Shown one piece after another: positions 49,201 to 61,142 of a DNA stretch of 64,000 bases (positions are counted from its first letter, which is position 1; each line of letters begins with the position of its first letter). This DNA is from Rhododendron vialii (taxonomy: Eukaryota > Streptophyta > Magnoliopsida > Ericales > Ericaceae). The DNA is taken from contig NC_080564.1 of NCBI RefSeq assembly GCF_030253575.1, positions 9,778,501 to 9,842,500 on the forward strand, written 5' to 3'. The notes under the pieces are model-generated. The model was not told the DNA's origin and ran no database searches. It was given only the letters and a program-made list of their open reading frames with translations. A program made the position numbers and the translations under genes.

Positions 49201-52200
49201 TCCCTTAGATGTAAGTCCACACCAGCATAGGCCAGTGTCTTGTTGGATGTTGGTAATATGCGATTTACTGGAGGAAGGGTGGGCAGCAGGTACCACAAAA
49301 TACTAAAGTCCTTCAAAAAATAGTTTGAAGTTTGAACCCTTTTCCAACAACAACAAAGCAAAACAAGAGTACAAAATGAATTTCAAAGATTTTAAGTGAA
49401 TCGAACGATTAACGGATTCACTTACGATTCGCAGCTAATTCCGGTTCAGGCAGCCTATTTGTATTGATTACCAACCGAATAGTACGATACGAATTGTGAA
49501 TCGTGAATCATATGATTCTAACAACTATGCTCTGGAGTACCTCCAAAATCTTGAAAAGTTTTTAGCCTAGAAGTAAAATCCTTTTCATGGGCCTTGAGTG
49601 AGACGTTCATAACTGATATGATTATGATCTAGAAATCATCATCTTTTGTTCCTCTTACATCTTTGCTATCCTCATGGGTTTGAGTTTAGATTTGCATGTG
49701 TTGTTTATGTGGAAATGCCACGTTGTTGGGTCAAGGTTGTGCAAATACTTGCCAAATGCTAAGAGGGTACTTCCTGTTGTTTTTTGTATCACTAGATTAT
49801 TTTTACTTTTTTTTTTTTTGTTATTGTGAATTGACAGAACCTAGGTATACATTTTGCAGAAGTTGTCTCATCTTGGAGGCATGGTTCTCAACTTTTGCAT
49901 CATTTTAAGCATATTAGGGTGAGGGTTATATCTCAAGTGATGTTTCGTTCTAGCTTGGGTTCTTCGTTTGTCATAGGGAATTACTTTATTTGTGCTTTGA
50001 CATGACCGTTGCATTAGTTTAGGGGATTGAATGAACTTATACCTATATTTGGGACATGCTAGAAATATCGTGTATCACTGTGTGAAATGTTTAAGTGATA
50101 CAGTGGTAATGCGGAAATTATTTACATCAAATGTGATGTTTCTGCTGCACATGCATCTGGCACAATGTCGTTATACAAGATTCCAACATATTTTGGAACC
50201 TAAATCTAATTGTTGCTTCAGACATACAAGAAAATTCTAACTTAGCAATGGACAATGTAATGCAGATACTCTCGGATTCTGAGAAGAGGTCGCATTATGA
50301 CAGGTACCTTTTATCTCAAAGAATGCGTGTTCAGAGATGTTCTGAGCAATTTTCAATGATGTACACATATGAAACAAACAGAATATCTGTGAAGCAGATG
50401 GAAGTTGTTGAATGGCTAAAATGGTATAGATGTGCTTTAAATGAGATTTTGTCAGAGAAAAGAGTAGTGGTTGGGTCAGGCTACTTTGACATACTGGAAA
50501 GGGACTTCTATTCAGCTATACATGCAGCATATTACGGCCCTGATATTGAGTCTGTGAACCTCCTCCCTGATTGTTTTGAAGCTGAGGAGAGGTCGACCTA
50601 TGAGTCTCCAGAAGTGTTGCACTTGGTTTCAGGGCGTGACCTTTTTGGAATGATATGCCTAGCTGACAAGGTTCCTGAATTATCACAATCCTACAATGAA
50701 AGACTGACATCTTTTGAAGCTACGGAGAATCCTGATGTTGGAATTCGTGGGATGCAAGCAAAAAAGAACGATTACCACACATCAGATGCATATAAGGATC
50801 TAGAATTTCATGTTTCAGGGAAGATGGTTGCTGTGGCTACCAGAGTCCTGCCTAAAAGCTGTTATGGTGGGATGAGAAATGAAGATTCTCAGGATCACAT
50901 ACATGTTTATCTTATTTCACAGGAAGATCCAATATACACGAGCAAAGGAAGTTCTATAGCCACCATTGCAGGGTCTAGGATTCCATTGGGAACAATAATT
51001 GGGTTAGGAACCAACCCTGAAGAAGGGTCTTGTTTTTTCTACGATACGAATAGAACAAAAACCCACGTGATTATGAAGCATCGGACGCTACTGGTATGTG
51101 TAACCCTGCTTATCAGAACTTCTAGTTTCTCTTTAGCCTGTGATTTAACAAAGGCTCTGGTTTCTTTCTTGCTTATATGCATATTTTTGCATAAGCATGA
51201 TTTTGGGAACCATTTGCTGCCTGCAAGTGGAAAAGATTATTTGTAAATAACTTAGCACTTAGCACATGCTTCAATGTCCTTGTACTATATTATACTTAAA
51301 AATGGATTGGATTTTGGAGGACCATACAAGTGAGCCTCTTGATTTCTCTTTTGGAACCCACAATGTGGTGCACTCCTAGATGCTAAGGCGAGGGAAGGTG
51401 CACTGAAAGGGCTTGGACACTGCGAAGCGAGGTGCAGGTACGTAAAGCACAGTTGAAGCCCTTGAGGTGCGCGCCTTGCCGCGAGGGGCATTAGGTGAGA
51501 GCCTCATGGTTTTTTCTCATATCTACACTCAGATTTCGTCTGCTGAATGGTTCCATTCCAAGAAACTTCTTCCTTCTTATTTCTCTTCCTCTGCTCTATT
51601 TTCTTCTTCTTCTTCTTTCTCTTCTCTGCTCTGTTTTCTTCTCTGTACTGTTAACAGAGTAAATCGGCTGCTTTGATTGATTTTTCTCCTTCTCACTCGA
51701 TGTTCTTTTTTTTCTATAAGACTATAACTATGATGATGGACACCTGTTGCTACTTTTCTTTTCTTCTTTTTAATGGATGTATATGCTTTTGTTCGTATGT
51801 GGTGACTTGAATGTGTGGAATGTTATCTTAAGGTATTTGAAACTTGAGGACTTTTTGCTTACGTAGAAATTTTTTCCTATATCATAATTCTTTTTTGTTT
51901 TTGTTTTACACTACTTGCGCCTCGCTTGCATCATGCCTAGGCTCTAGGGGACCATGGTGCTTCAGTGTGCCTAGAGCCTTTTAAAATGTACTGATGAGTT
52001 TATGTGCTTTCGTTTGTCTTTTAAATGGCTTCTATTACACCATGAATTTTTTGTTCGAAATGACTTATCTTATACCAGAAATTTTGCAAGGTGCTCCATG
52101 AATGAGCAGATTGATGCATGGAGTGGATTGATGTAATCAAAAGCTTCTGTTTCTTTGCTAATTGGATTTCCCTACATTTAAACATATCTTAGGTAAAACA

Positions 52201-53871
52201 CTTGCACTGGTATCAAGTTGGTGATAGAGTCTCCGTGGCCGAATGTAGATGCAGCAGAGCTCGGTTACCACCAAGCAAGTAAGATTAATTCTTCTCTGAT
52301 ATTGATGTCCATAGGTGTTGAACAAATTTTGCAGCTGAAACAAATGGACCTTGACCTAAACTATTTGAAGGAAGAAATTTCTTCTGCCTTTTTGCCAGGT
52401 CTTCTTTTATGGATTTTCTGAGGTTTTCTACTTGTCCTCCCAATAGAGTAAACGAATAATCCTCCTTCGACTATTCAGGAGAAGTTAAAGAGAAAATTGA
52501 TTTTTTACAAAGGCAATAACCTTGCTAAGCATTTTATGATTCTCTTCCCGTTCTGCAAGACAGATGTTACCTTGACATGTTGCATGCTTCCATTGAGCCA
52601 CATTTTTTTGTTTGTTGCCTTGTGTTTTGTATTCCCTCTTTCTCTCCCTCCATTTTCATGTTCTTGAGTGGCTGTGCACTTTCAGTGAAACGTGCAAAAC
52701 ACAGGCTTCTATTCCTTGTCCGGAGCTGAAAACTAGTGGAGTATGTTGTATCACTTTCTGTGTTCTAATTTTTTTAGCTGAGGTACACTGAAGTAGGTTC
52801 AGAATTTCGTTATTGCTCAGAACTGAACCTTAAACATTGACGCTGTACCCAGTCGACATATCAACAAACATATTAACGCCCTTTCTTTCAAGATAAATAT
52901 GGGATTTATTAATATACGTATTTATTGAAGCTCTTGTAAGAATACTACATAATAGTAGTTAGTAATGTTTCAAACTTGTGATGATTTTTTCCAACAGATT
53001 TTGGCTGTTTGAGCCTCGCTGTGGCATGCATGACATTGGTGGTTGGTATGTGGAGACATTTGGCAGAGACAGGAAGGGCCGGACTGTCCCATCTAGAAGG
53101 TATTGGGATGGGTTTGATGTGGACGAAAAGTTTGACAAGTAAGTTCGAGCCACATAAGCCTCAGCAAATTCAGTTTTTCACTGTTCTTTCTGGTTTAGCA
53201 CATTTAAGCATTATTATTGGAAAAGGTTCTTATTCACATGTTGGTTTTGTAAGGAATAGTCGGCGACATGTGTTTCCTAGCAGTAATGAGTAAATAGAGA
53301 AGCAATTGCTATGCTTTGGAAGTTTTTGATATCCTTGAAACTTGACCTAGGCACATTTCAGAATAGCTTGAAATTTGAAGTTGTTAGAGAATCCAAAACT
53401 TACTGTAAACATCTTCAGGGGTGTAAATCTGGTTGGTTTCCGCCCTAACAAACAAATCTGACATGAAACATTAATTTCATCTTTTCGTTCTTATAAACTA
53501 CTTAATTTCACAAATGCATCAAGATTCAGCAAATGCTGAATATATAAGCATCTTATCCTTGGTAAATATATTGGTACTCGCACTTAGTTTTCCCTCCTTG
53601 ATGCTTCGGTTTTGATTTCCATGAATCTGGGAGCTTTGTGAAGTTTCAGTAAGATTTTTTTCATTTTGCATAAATGTGGCACTTAGTTTTTCATTTTTTT
53701 CACCTAAAGTTCTATAACATCAGCAGGAGATTACATCCAGCAATTTATTTGCTTGCTCTTGCTTATCGAACTCTAGATCTTGAAGATGCAAAAAGAAGGA
53801 AACAATCTATGAAAGATATCGTTGAAGGAAAATTGTCAGGAATAATCACTTGGTGCAAGAAACTTGTATAG
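46210..53871 (+). CDS. J-domain (DnaJ/Hsp40) protein, 517 aa, probably mitochondrial
   Basis: Five exons: 46210-46563, 50266-51093, 52193-52278, 52998-53138 and 53727-53871. Borders are GT/AG and phases fit (1,554 nt). Residues 1-54 are rich in Arg, Ser and hydrophobics and lack acid residues, like a mitochondrial presequence. The J domain spans about 67-134 (NAYELLGVSE, then FRKLAKETHPDLAQ) with HPD at 94-96, and continues across the intron into ILSDSEKRSHYDRYLL. The C-terminal 380 residues lack the zinc-finger and substrate domains of type I/II DnaJ, so this is type III. They end in a WLFEPRCGMHDIGGWYVETF block and a helical tail. J proteins stimulate Hsp70 ATPase; the specific partner is unknown. 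Intron 1 (3.7 kb) hosts a LINE. All exons are open, so the gene appears intact. Confidence 0.88.
47735..49239 (-). mobile_element. 5'-truncated LINE (L1-type) in intron 1 of the J-domain gene
   Basis: A 12-bp duplication TTGTTGGATGTT (47723-47734 and 49240-49251) bounds 1,505 bp. On the minus strand it encodes the C-terminal reverse-transcriptase region (ILPIPEAKLPVRYLGVSLIS, GWSTKKLAYAGTAQLIQSVL, KLEGGLDFRKVKEWN) and the zf-RVT zinc-binding region (YFIWRERNLWAFQQKA near 48150). There are several frame breaks. Being antisense to the host gene and intronic, it should be spliced out. Confidence 0.88.
51355..51985. repeat. Probable transposon remnant in intron 2 of the J-domain gene
   Basis: GC-rich ends (AAGCGAGGTGCAG near 51423; TGCGCCTCGCTTGCATC near 51915) are partly complementary and enclose T-rich sequence. 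No target duplication was identified. Confidence 0.35.
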
Positions 53872-54726
53872 GTAGGACTAATATGGGGTTTTGGCATGAA
53901 AAGGACTTTCAACTCTTGTTCGCAGCAAGTAGTTCACTTCTGCTGCCTACCTAACAGTATTTGTTCAAGATAGTGGCAATGGTCAGAACAAATCCAAATA
54001 ACTTTGGCATCGGTATCTGTCAAACCCAGCATTCTAATTTCTACATCCCATTCTTGGGACAAGGAGGTTCTTTCTTATGATGCATCAAGACTCAAGATCA
54101 CTCATATGATGCATAGTGGAAGCTATCAGCTCATACTTAGAGTTTGGGACCTTATTCATGAAGATGACAATGCAAATACGTTGTGCAACATGGAGTCATT
54201 GTTGCCATGCTTGTCCAGCTGAGATTTTATGGCTCCATGAAACAGTGATCCCCTCCTAATTACAAATTCTGGGAAGATGGTGTTGATTTCTTTATCTTCA
54301 GTACTAGCAATTGGGATGATCCTGTTCTAAGCATGTTCTCATCAAGCTTTAACGGAGAACGAATTATGATCTTTGTTTTGCTAATCAAGACTGAGCTGCA
54401 ATACGCCCCTAGCAGCCTGCCTATCAATACTTCCAGCCTATAGCTGTTGGACGATCGTTTGCTATCCATGTCTACTTCACCATGATTTAAGAGTACTTCC
54501 TATGAGTCCAACAAACGGTTGCAAACCCAGATCTGACACATTAATAGGTCGCATAGATGATGCATATTCTAGTTCTCAAGGCCCTCAGTGTGCTTATTCC
54601 TTCTATTAATCGTTCCAATGGTAAGAATTTGTACAGCAGCTGAAATGCACAATATTTGGTTTGTGTTATAGACCATTTAGAGATTGTCATCGAAATCTGT
54701 AACTACGTTTTCTTTTCAATTTGTAG
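53872..54726. other. 3' flank of the J-domain gene
   Basis: Probable 3' UTR and spacer. Short ORFs only, none recognized. Confidence 0.4.
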
Positions 54727-54822
54727 CTTATAAATCTCAGTTCAAGGTTGGAGGATATTGACTCTCGTGCTTCAGATTTAGAATTGATTGCTCAACTGAT
54801 AACTGAAACCTTGCCTGTGGAG
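54727..54822 (+). pseudogene. Orphan exon-like sequence, 32 codons
   Basis: A pyrimidine tract and acceptor (TTTTCAATTTGTAG) precede 96 nt that are open in phase 0 (SSRLEDIDSRASDLELIAQL, then ITETLPVE), followed by a GTGAGA donor. It looks like a real internal exon, but no partner exons with matching phase were found nearby. It may be left over from a lost gene or belong to an unrecognized transcript. Confidence 0.35.
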
Positions 54823-55903
54823 GTGAGACTAGACCATATGTTGCTTTCAACTCCATACATTAGTAATTGAAATTTAACTTTATTATCATTAGTCTTCGGC
54901 AAATGACATCATTGTTGAATTTTCAATGTTTTGATAAGCCTCTGTGTACCAAGGTAGCAACAGGTAGTTCCTAACTTGGGGAAATTGGTAGAGGGAAAGA
55001 ACAGAAAAGCAAGAAGATAGTGAAGAAGAAGCTAACGACATACTATTAAAACCAAGGTCAACCTTCTAGTGGAGCCTCCCTTGAGCCAGACCACGTTTTC
55101 AAGCTCTCTTTTTCTGTAGATTTGGTTATCTCGAGACTTGACTACTGTCATCTGTCATCGATGCAGGATGGCATGAATGCCATGTAACAAATTGTTTGTG
55201 TTAAGAAAAATAGTAAGCCAATGATACTCATTACTTGGGGACAACCGTTAAAAACTTGCAGTAGGAAAATTCAATGTTGAACCGTCCCCTCCCTCCCTCT
55301 GCCTCTCCGTCCCTCCCTCTCTCTCTCTCTCTCTCTCTCATGAAAACGAAAAATGAAACTCAGTCCCTTTGGTGAGTTCAGTCCAGACTCCGGCCTCTCC
55401 CCTGCAGTTGGTCCAGTGACTCTGACCTCGATGATGAAGCCACTTAGTATATGAAAATCGGTAAGATGTTGATCTCTCCAACTCTCTATTTGATTTGGTT
55501 TGTTTTTGTTCTGGGAAAAAATAGGGTTTGGCTTATGCTGTAATTTGATTTGTTATGTTTTTATTTTTTCTATATGGGGTGCGATTTTGTTGAACCCATT
55601 TGATTTTTAACTTAAAGAAATCTAGTTTGTTCTTGTTTTACCCAATCATCTGCACCTCATCGTTTGTTTTTGTAAATTTTCATTTGTTGAAATCTCTATG
55701 TTCTTAGTGGTATTACAGAGAAGGTCCCTGTGTATTCAAAAATTAAATATGTGGCGTTTTCTCAGATTTAGGAAAATTGAAAATTTTTAGGTTTGTCCAT
55801 AGTTTAATTTCATTAGAATTGCAGGTGAATGAAGAATTCAGGGTCATCAACTACTATTCAAAGAAGACTGGGGATGGAATTGAAATCATTCCATGGCAAT
55901 TTT

Positions 55904-55944
<41 letters not shown>

Positions 55945-56139
55945 ATGACGGTGAATTCCAGTGGGTTGGACTTGGGGATTAATCAGAAACGGTGGAGACT
56001 GGGGAGAGAAGAGAGGATGGTGCACTGCTAGCTCCGTTTGGGAAAAATTAGAGAAACGATGCCGTGTTACTTGAGGCTACAAACCTGAGGCTTTTGTTTT
56101 AATCTAGGCCGTCGGATTAATTCATTAATGTGTTGGCAG
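54823..56139. other. Spacer with (CT)n and (GA)n
   Basis: Pyrimidine run at 55288-55340 and (GA)n at 55905-55941. No convincing exon. Confidence 0.5.
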
Positions 56140-56440
56140 CATTTGGTGCAGATGTGTGGTGGATGTGGGGAGAGGGATATGTGAAGAGGATCCGGATCCA
56201 AAATACAAAACTTCAAACGCAAGCCAAGCTTGAACAATTAGTCTCAAAAAGTTCTCAAGCTCAAGCCAAGCTTGAACATTGGTAACAAAGAGTCAAGCCA
56301 AATCTGAACAATATTGTGTTTGGCTTGTTTGGGTCAATTACAATTGCAGTATAGCTGCACGATTGCTTGTTGGGCAACAAAAATCCTATAGTTGTTGATT
56401 GCTCAAGGCTAACTTTCTTGTAGTATAGCTGCATGATTGC
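56140..56440. repeat. Dispersed repeat, copy 2 (inverted, empty SINE site)
   Basis: The reverse complement matches 44041-44113 and 44309-44500 but lacks the SINE. A second partial copy of the AGTATAGCTGCA.GATTGCTTG end occurs at 56420-56445, implying a small internal duplication. Confidence 0.72.
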
Positions 56441-56839
56441 TTGTGCCTATTTGTTATTCCCCATGACGGTTGAGTTTTTAAGAATCCTTTGGATACAGTC
56501 CCTAGTAGTCTTAGGAATCAGTTAGTGTTTGACTGTTTGTGTATAAAAAGAACGAAAAATGGAAGAGATCTAGAGTACATGAGCAGTATGTCCATTACCC
56601 AAGTGGCCAAGTTGATCAGTTTCAACTTTCAAGTGAACCCTGGAAGACAATTACATCTATGAACGTGTTGCTGGAAGTGCAAGACTTTGTGGTCTAGCAA
56701 TGCCTTGGCACTAGTAGGAGTAAAAGCATTCTGGAAGGGTGATACAATCTTTTTTAATATATGTCATATTCGCTTTGCCGCAAGGAAGATTTTTGTTTAT
56801 TGATCCCATTGCATAAGCTTAAGGACTTGTAAATAAATA
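56441..56839. other. Spacer, no gene seen
   Basis: No recognizable gene or bounded element in this stretch. Confidence 0.45.
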
Positions 56840-58130
56840 AATAAAAAATCATATTATCTTCTTCTTCTTTTATTGAAGCCGGAACATTTTTACGAAATTT
56901 TTGTGAAAATGAAAAAATGCCACAACCCAAAGGAAGTGGATTCTTTCGGCATTTCATTTTCAAAATGATTCAGACAAAAACACAGTAGGAATGGCAACGG
57001 AAAGGGGCGGGTTTTTGCATACTCCGACCCGACCCGAAAATCATTACCAGCCCCCCGGCCCCTCCCCGGCCAGGTTTTTTTTGGGATACCCCCGCCCCGA
57101 TCGGGGAACGGGTTTACCCGCCCCGCCCCATAAAAATTAAAAAAATTAAACTATCAGTAAAAAATTAAAAAAAAATGCAAAATAAGAATAAAAATTATCT
57201 AAAAAATAAAAGTTTTGAAATTATTTTTGTGTCTTTTGGTATCGCGATTTTATATAAACTTTTAATTGCAATCAATATTTTAGATACTTCATTCCATTTC
57301 TTTATGTGTAGGATTTATTATAAATATTTGAAGAAAACTTTTTAAAAAATCCACTAAACACCAATAAATATCAATTTTTATTTCTTTTTTAAATTTGATT
57401 AGACTACTTGACAGTAAAAAGACATTGTTTTTTGGATTAATACTAAAAGAATTAAAGGACATGTAAATAAATACATTTACATATATAAATAAATACATAT
57501 ACATACATACATACATACATATATATATATACACGCACACACACACATACACACACGCCGGGTCGGGTAATTTCGGGACGGGTTTTGGAAATTTTACCCC
57601 GACCCCAGAAAATGGAGTGAAAAACCCACCCCGTTCGGGGCAGGGCGGGTACACTTGCCATCCCTTACACACTCGCACTATTTACCGGAAGAATCCATTA
57701 CACTCGCACTATTTAACAAATCAACCGATTTAAGAACTTTGTAGAAATAATTTAAACACTGGCAGAATTCTAGCTTAGAAATATAAGAAGACACGCAGCT
57801 CCGTTGTAGAAAATCAGGTAAAGCTCCGACTATGAATTAATTGGATAAACACACAGGAAATCGTAGCTAGCATGGATCTTCGAATGATTGTGATGTATAT
57901 TCTATTTATTTATTTTTTTTTGGCCAATGGACTTGATAGGATTGAAAAGTCATGATAGTCATATACTAATGCAACAACTACTTCCCGTGGCAGTGAGAAA
58001 CCTGTTGCCTAAAAAAGTGGCAAAACCTTTGATTGAGTTGAGCAATTTCTATAGGGATATGCTCAAAACACTAGAAGTGGAGGAACTCGACAGTCTACAA
58101 TCCCAAATTGCACTTACGCTACTGCCAACA
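56840..58130 (+). mobile_element. CACTA (En/Spm)-like relic, copy 1
   Basis: Shares blocks with 62860-64000 (TTCTTTCGGCATTTCATTTT, CGCACTATTT, AACAAATCAACCGATTTAA, GGCAGAATTCTAGCTTAGAA, CCAATGGACTTGATAGG). An ORF at 57927-58151 reads GLKSHDSHILMQQLLPVAVR and LIELSNFYRDMLKTL. This is the DUF4218 region found in plant CACTA transposon proteins, and it is cut off after about 65 residues. It is interrupted by the hAT-like MITE at 56986-57667. Confidence 0.65.
56986..57667. mobile_element. Non-autonomous hAT-like element inside the CACTA-like relic
   Basis: Ends TAGGAATGGCAACGG and CACTTGCCATCCCTTA are inverted repeats of a widespread plant type with GC-rich GGGGCGGG subterminal sequence. The interior is AT-rich with a (CATA)n/(CA)n tract (57480-57560). 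An 8-bp target duplication is not clean, but the second relic copy near 62995-63010 shows the uninterrupted site. Confidence 0.72.
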
Positions 58131-58735
58131 AGGGCGGAACAAGAAATCTAATCTGTCCTGGGCTAACCCAAAATTGGGAAGGATGCGGCATATGGTATAG
58201 GATTTATTCGTGATATATCATTGGAAGGCTTTCCAAACAACGACTATGTTTTTGTAAATTTTGGGGGAGGGGGGTTAAAATCGGACAAATTGAGTCCATG
58301 AGAGAGAAAAATGATACTCCGTATCATTGAATTTTAAAGGCAGAATAAGTTGTTTCTGGATGGAGTTTCCACCACCCATTGTGGGCCTCACCGTGCATTT
58401 ATTGTGGTAATCTGAAGCATATATCTTGTTGGGTCTACGGAATAGTGTATTCACGTAAAAAATCAGCTTGATTAAACATTGATAGCTATATTAAAAATTA
58501 ATTTTTTGTTAACAAAATAGACAATTATAGACATTTGAACTTAAGAACTATTGACAAAATCCAGGCCGTCGGTTTTATAAACCAAAAAAACAAGCGTTTT
58601 ATATCAATTCTTGATATACCTTTAACACTTCGTTTTTGGAGGCACAGCCCAAACAAGCTTCCTCTCGGGCACGGCAAAGTATCTCAAGCGAGTTGGGAAG
58701 ATGATTGCATGAGGATGGCAGTGGAGGAATTTTTC
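58131..58735. other. Spacer, no gene seen
   Basis: No defined element. An ORF at 58535-58786 overlaps the next MITE and has no recognizable domain. Confidence 0.45.
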
Positions 58736-59111
58736 TATGGTACACAAAACACTTTTTTGTATATGGTACCTAAAAAATTACTTTAATTGTAAGAATTTCT
58801 CATTGAGTGGTAAGTATTTCATAAGAATGGGTAAGTATTTCACATTTAGTAAGTATTTCAAATGTAGTATAATATTTTATCACTCAATGTGGAATACTTA
58901 TCACTTCATGTGAAATACTTCCACGCTGAGTGATAAGTATTTCAAATGAAATGGTTTAAGTATCCCACATTGAGTGATAAAAATTCTACACTTAACACTC
59001 AATGTGGGATACTTATCACTTCTTATGAAATACTTACTACTCAATATAAAATACTTACCACTAAAGTAACTTTTTGGTTACCATATATACAAAAATAATT
59101 TGTGTAACATA
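58736..59111. mobile_element. Fold-back MITE with internal subrepeats
   Basis: Ends TATGGTACACAAAACAC and the complement of ATTTGTGTAACATA, then TGGTACCTAAAAA / TTTTTGGTTACCA, form long inverted repeats. The centre holds many ATACTTATCACT/AGTGATAAGTAT units in both orientations. 376 bp; target duplication not resolved. Confidence 0.75.
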
Positions 59112-59429
59112 GATGGACTCGTAGTGGAGGGTGGCTAATGGAGAGAGTAAATATAAATCAGTGGCTACTGGACCCGCTATACCCCAAAGTTCTTACACCC
59201 AAATATATTGATGACAAGGATACCAAGTTGTGGAACACGGTGCTGATAAAAGTGATTTTCCTGGGGAGAGAAGCAAACCAAAATTTGAAAATTCCCCTTG
59301 GCCCTACGGGCTTGAAGGATGGTAAAACTTGGAGGATGGAGAAAGTTCACGGTTAAGACGGCCTACGTAATTGCAAAGGAAACTATCCAGTATCCACATG
59401 CGAGGTACAAACAGTGGTGATAGCTAGAG

Positions 59430-59815
59430 ACAATGGCGGAGTCAGAATTTTCGATCCGGGGGCCGAATTAATAGACATATATATTTTTTTAGCATAATGT
59501 AAATTTATTATTATTATTTTTGTTTTGTTTTTGAATACATTACATTTGTACATTGAAATGATTCTAACCTAATGCAGTTAAAACTTAACAATTATTTTGT
59601 TTTTTTCTTTAGGCAACTTCAACATATTGAGAAATGAGAATGCAAAATAATCAATATTTTATTAAATCAAACCAAAATTATTACTAAGATTAAAGATTAT
59701 ATGTATCTATACACGAATAATTATTAATAATATTCAAAATCAGGTATATGCAAAATAAAATTTTTAAAACTCGGAGGCTCAGAGGAGGTCCGGGGCCCCA
59801 ACATAGCTCCACCAC
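59430..59815. mobile_element. Non-autonomous DNA element (Mutator-like by target size)
   Basis: A perfect 9-bp duplication TAGCTAGAG (59421-59429, 59816-59824) bounds 386 bp that start ACAATGGCGGAGTC and end GGAGGTCCGGGGCCCC...CTCCACCAC. The inverted repeats are short and imperfect. Nine bp fits Mutator-like elements; a hAT origin (8 bp) is an alternative. It sits inside the LINE relic. Confidence 0.75.
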
Positions 59816-60787
59816 TAGCTAGAGGGCAAACTAGCGGTTGTAGTGAGGATGAAGACAAATGGCGTAGAATATGGAAAATCAAAGCACCTATGAAGGTTAT
59901 AATATTCATGTGAAAATGTTCACGTACATAATATTAATTGTACCAGTGAACAAAGTACGTACTTTATCATCGTACTAGCTATGCCTGTTGATATATCGGA
60001 TGTGTCCTTTACGTGGGTTAGAACTTAGAACCAGAAACAATTTCTCATATGCTATGCCAATGTGAGAAGGTGCATGGCTCGCGTATGGATGGCATCACCC
60101 TTTCGATCGGTTTAGGCCAGAAGTTATGGCAACTATGCAGCTTGGAGACCCCTAGATCGAACGGAATGGGTAATGCAATTGCTGAAGCAGGGAATTGGGA
60201 TAATTAATTTGGGACTTCTTTCTCTTATCTGTTGGAACATCTGGAAAGGCAGGAATGAGTTCGATCATCCGGACTTAAGGCAAACGGAAGAGACTTCAAG
60301 AGAGGATTAGCGTTAAGGCAGTTGCGGAATTTACTGATTTTGGTCATGCTAGTATTACGGAAGAGAGAACTGGACATGGGGGTAATCAAGCTGCAGAGGC
60401 TACACCGGCCATTATGGCGGAAACCACCACAAGGGATCCTTAAAGTCAACATCGATGGAGCCTTCGTGAAGGACGTTGAAATTGGAAAAGGAGGAGTTGG
60501 GATAAAGTAATTAGAAATGAGAGGGGTGATATCTTGAAGATGGAAGCTGCTCCTGTTCCTAAGCACACTTCGCGGAATTGACTTAAGCTTTGGGTTTTCG
60601 GATGGCGACGACAGCAATTCAGAACATGGGAGACAATCAGTTTACTATGTAAGGCGGCGATGCCGAGAAGATCATCAAGATGCTGCAAGGAACCAGTCGA
60701 ATCAGTGTTGATCTGGAACTGGAAGTGGTTATTTTTGGTACTTTGGAGTTAGCTCGTAATTTACATTCTTGTTCTTTTAATTTCATT

Positions 60788-60955
60788 GAGCCTTATCTTT
60801 CTTTCCCGGCCGGTTCCAAGCCCGGATAAAGAAAGAGGATTGTGTGTTAGGTAGCTGATAGCCAGCACGGAAAAAGCCCGTCAGATATTTATGATATGAA
60901 TCCAAATATAATAACGATAGCCGACCCCAAGTGATTAGAACATAAGACTCGGTTA
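60788..60955 (+). mobile_element. SINE-like retroposon inside the LINE relic
   Basis: A perfect 16-bp duplication TTCTTTTAATTTCATT (60772-60787, 60956-60971) bounds 168 bp with CCAAGCCCGGATAAAGAAAG and GATAGCCGACCCCAAGTGATTA. These are blocks seen in a very common plant retroposon family with a similar GGTAGCTGATAGCCAGC core. No poly-A tail or clear A/B box is seen; it ends AAGACTCGGTTA. Confidence 0.8.
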
Positions 60956-61142
60956 TTCTTTTAATTTCATTCCTCGTACTTGTAATAGGGTGGCTCATTT
61001 GGTAGCCAAATATGCCCTATGTCTTCACCTTCCTCTAACTTAGTTGGACGATTTTCGAATCTGGGCTCAGTTGGAAGCATCTTTAGATATTTCCTCTTCA
61101 GTTTAAGTAATGAATAAAGTTGCCGATTGAAAAAATAAAAAT

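Larger units (their letters stand above)
59113..61142 (+). mobile_element. Degenerate LINE (L1-type), zf-RVT and RNase H region
   Basis: Plus-strand pieces in order: NLKIPLGPTGLKDGKTW and TAYVIAKE (59265-59390, zf-RVT type); WRRIWKIKAPMKV (59860-59900); NIDGAFVKDVEIGKGGVG and RNERGDILKMEAAPVPKHTS (60445-60570, RNase H with the first Asp); ALGFRMATTAIQNMG; and, after an insertion, NRVAHLVAKYALCLHLPLT (60987-61040). It ends in an A-rich tail (61130-61142). There are many frameshifts and stops. Confidence 0.75.

Noticed and set aside
51285..51676. ORFs in intron 2 of the J-domain gene
   Set aside because: They are short, low-complexity (Ser-rich from TTC repeats) and within a probable transposon remnant.
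58800..59060. Regular AGTGATAAGTAT repeats resembling a CRISPR array
   Set aside because: Unit spacing is irregular, copies occur in both orientations, and they lie inside a palindromic MITE in a plant genome.
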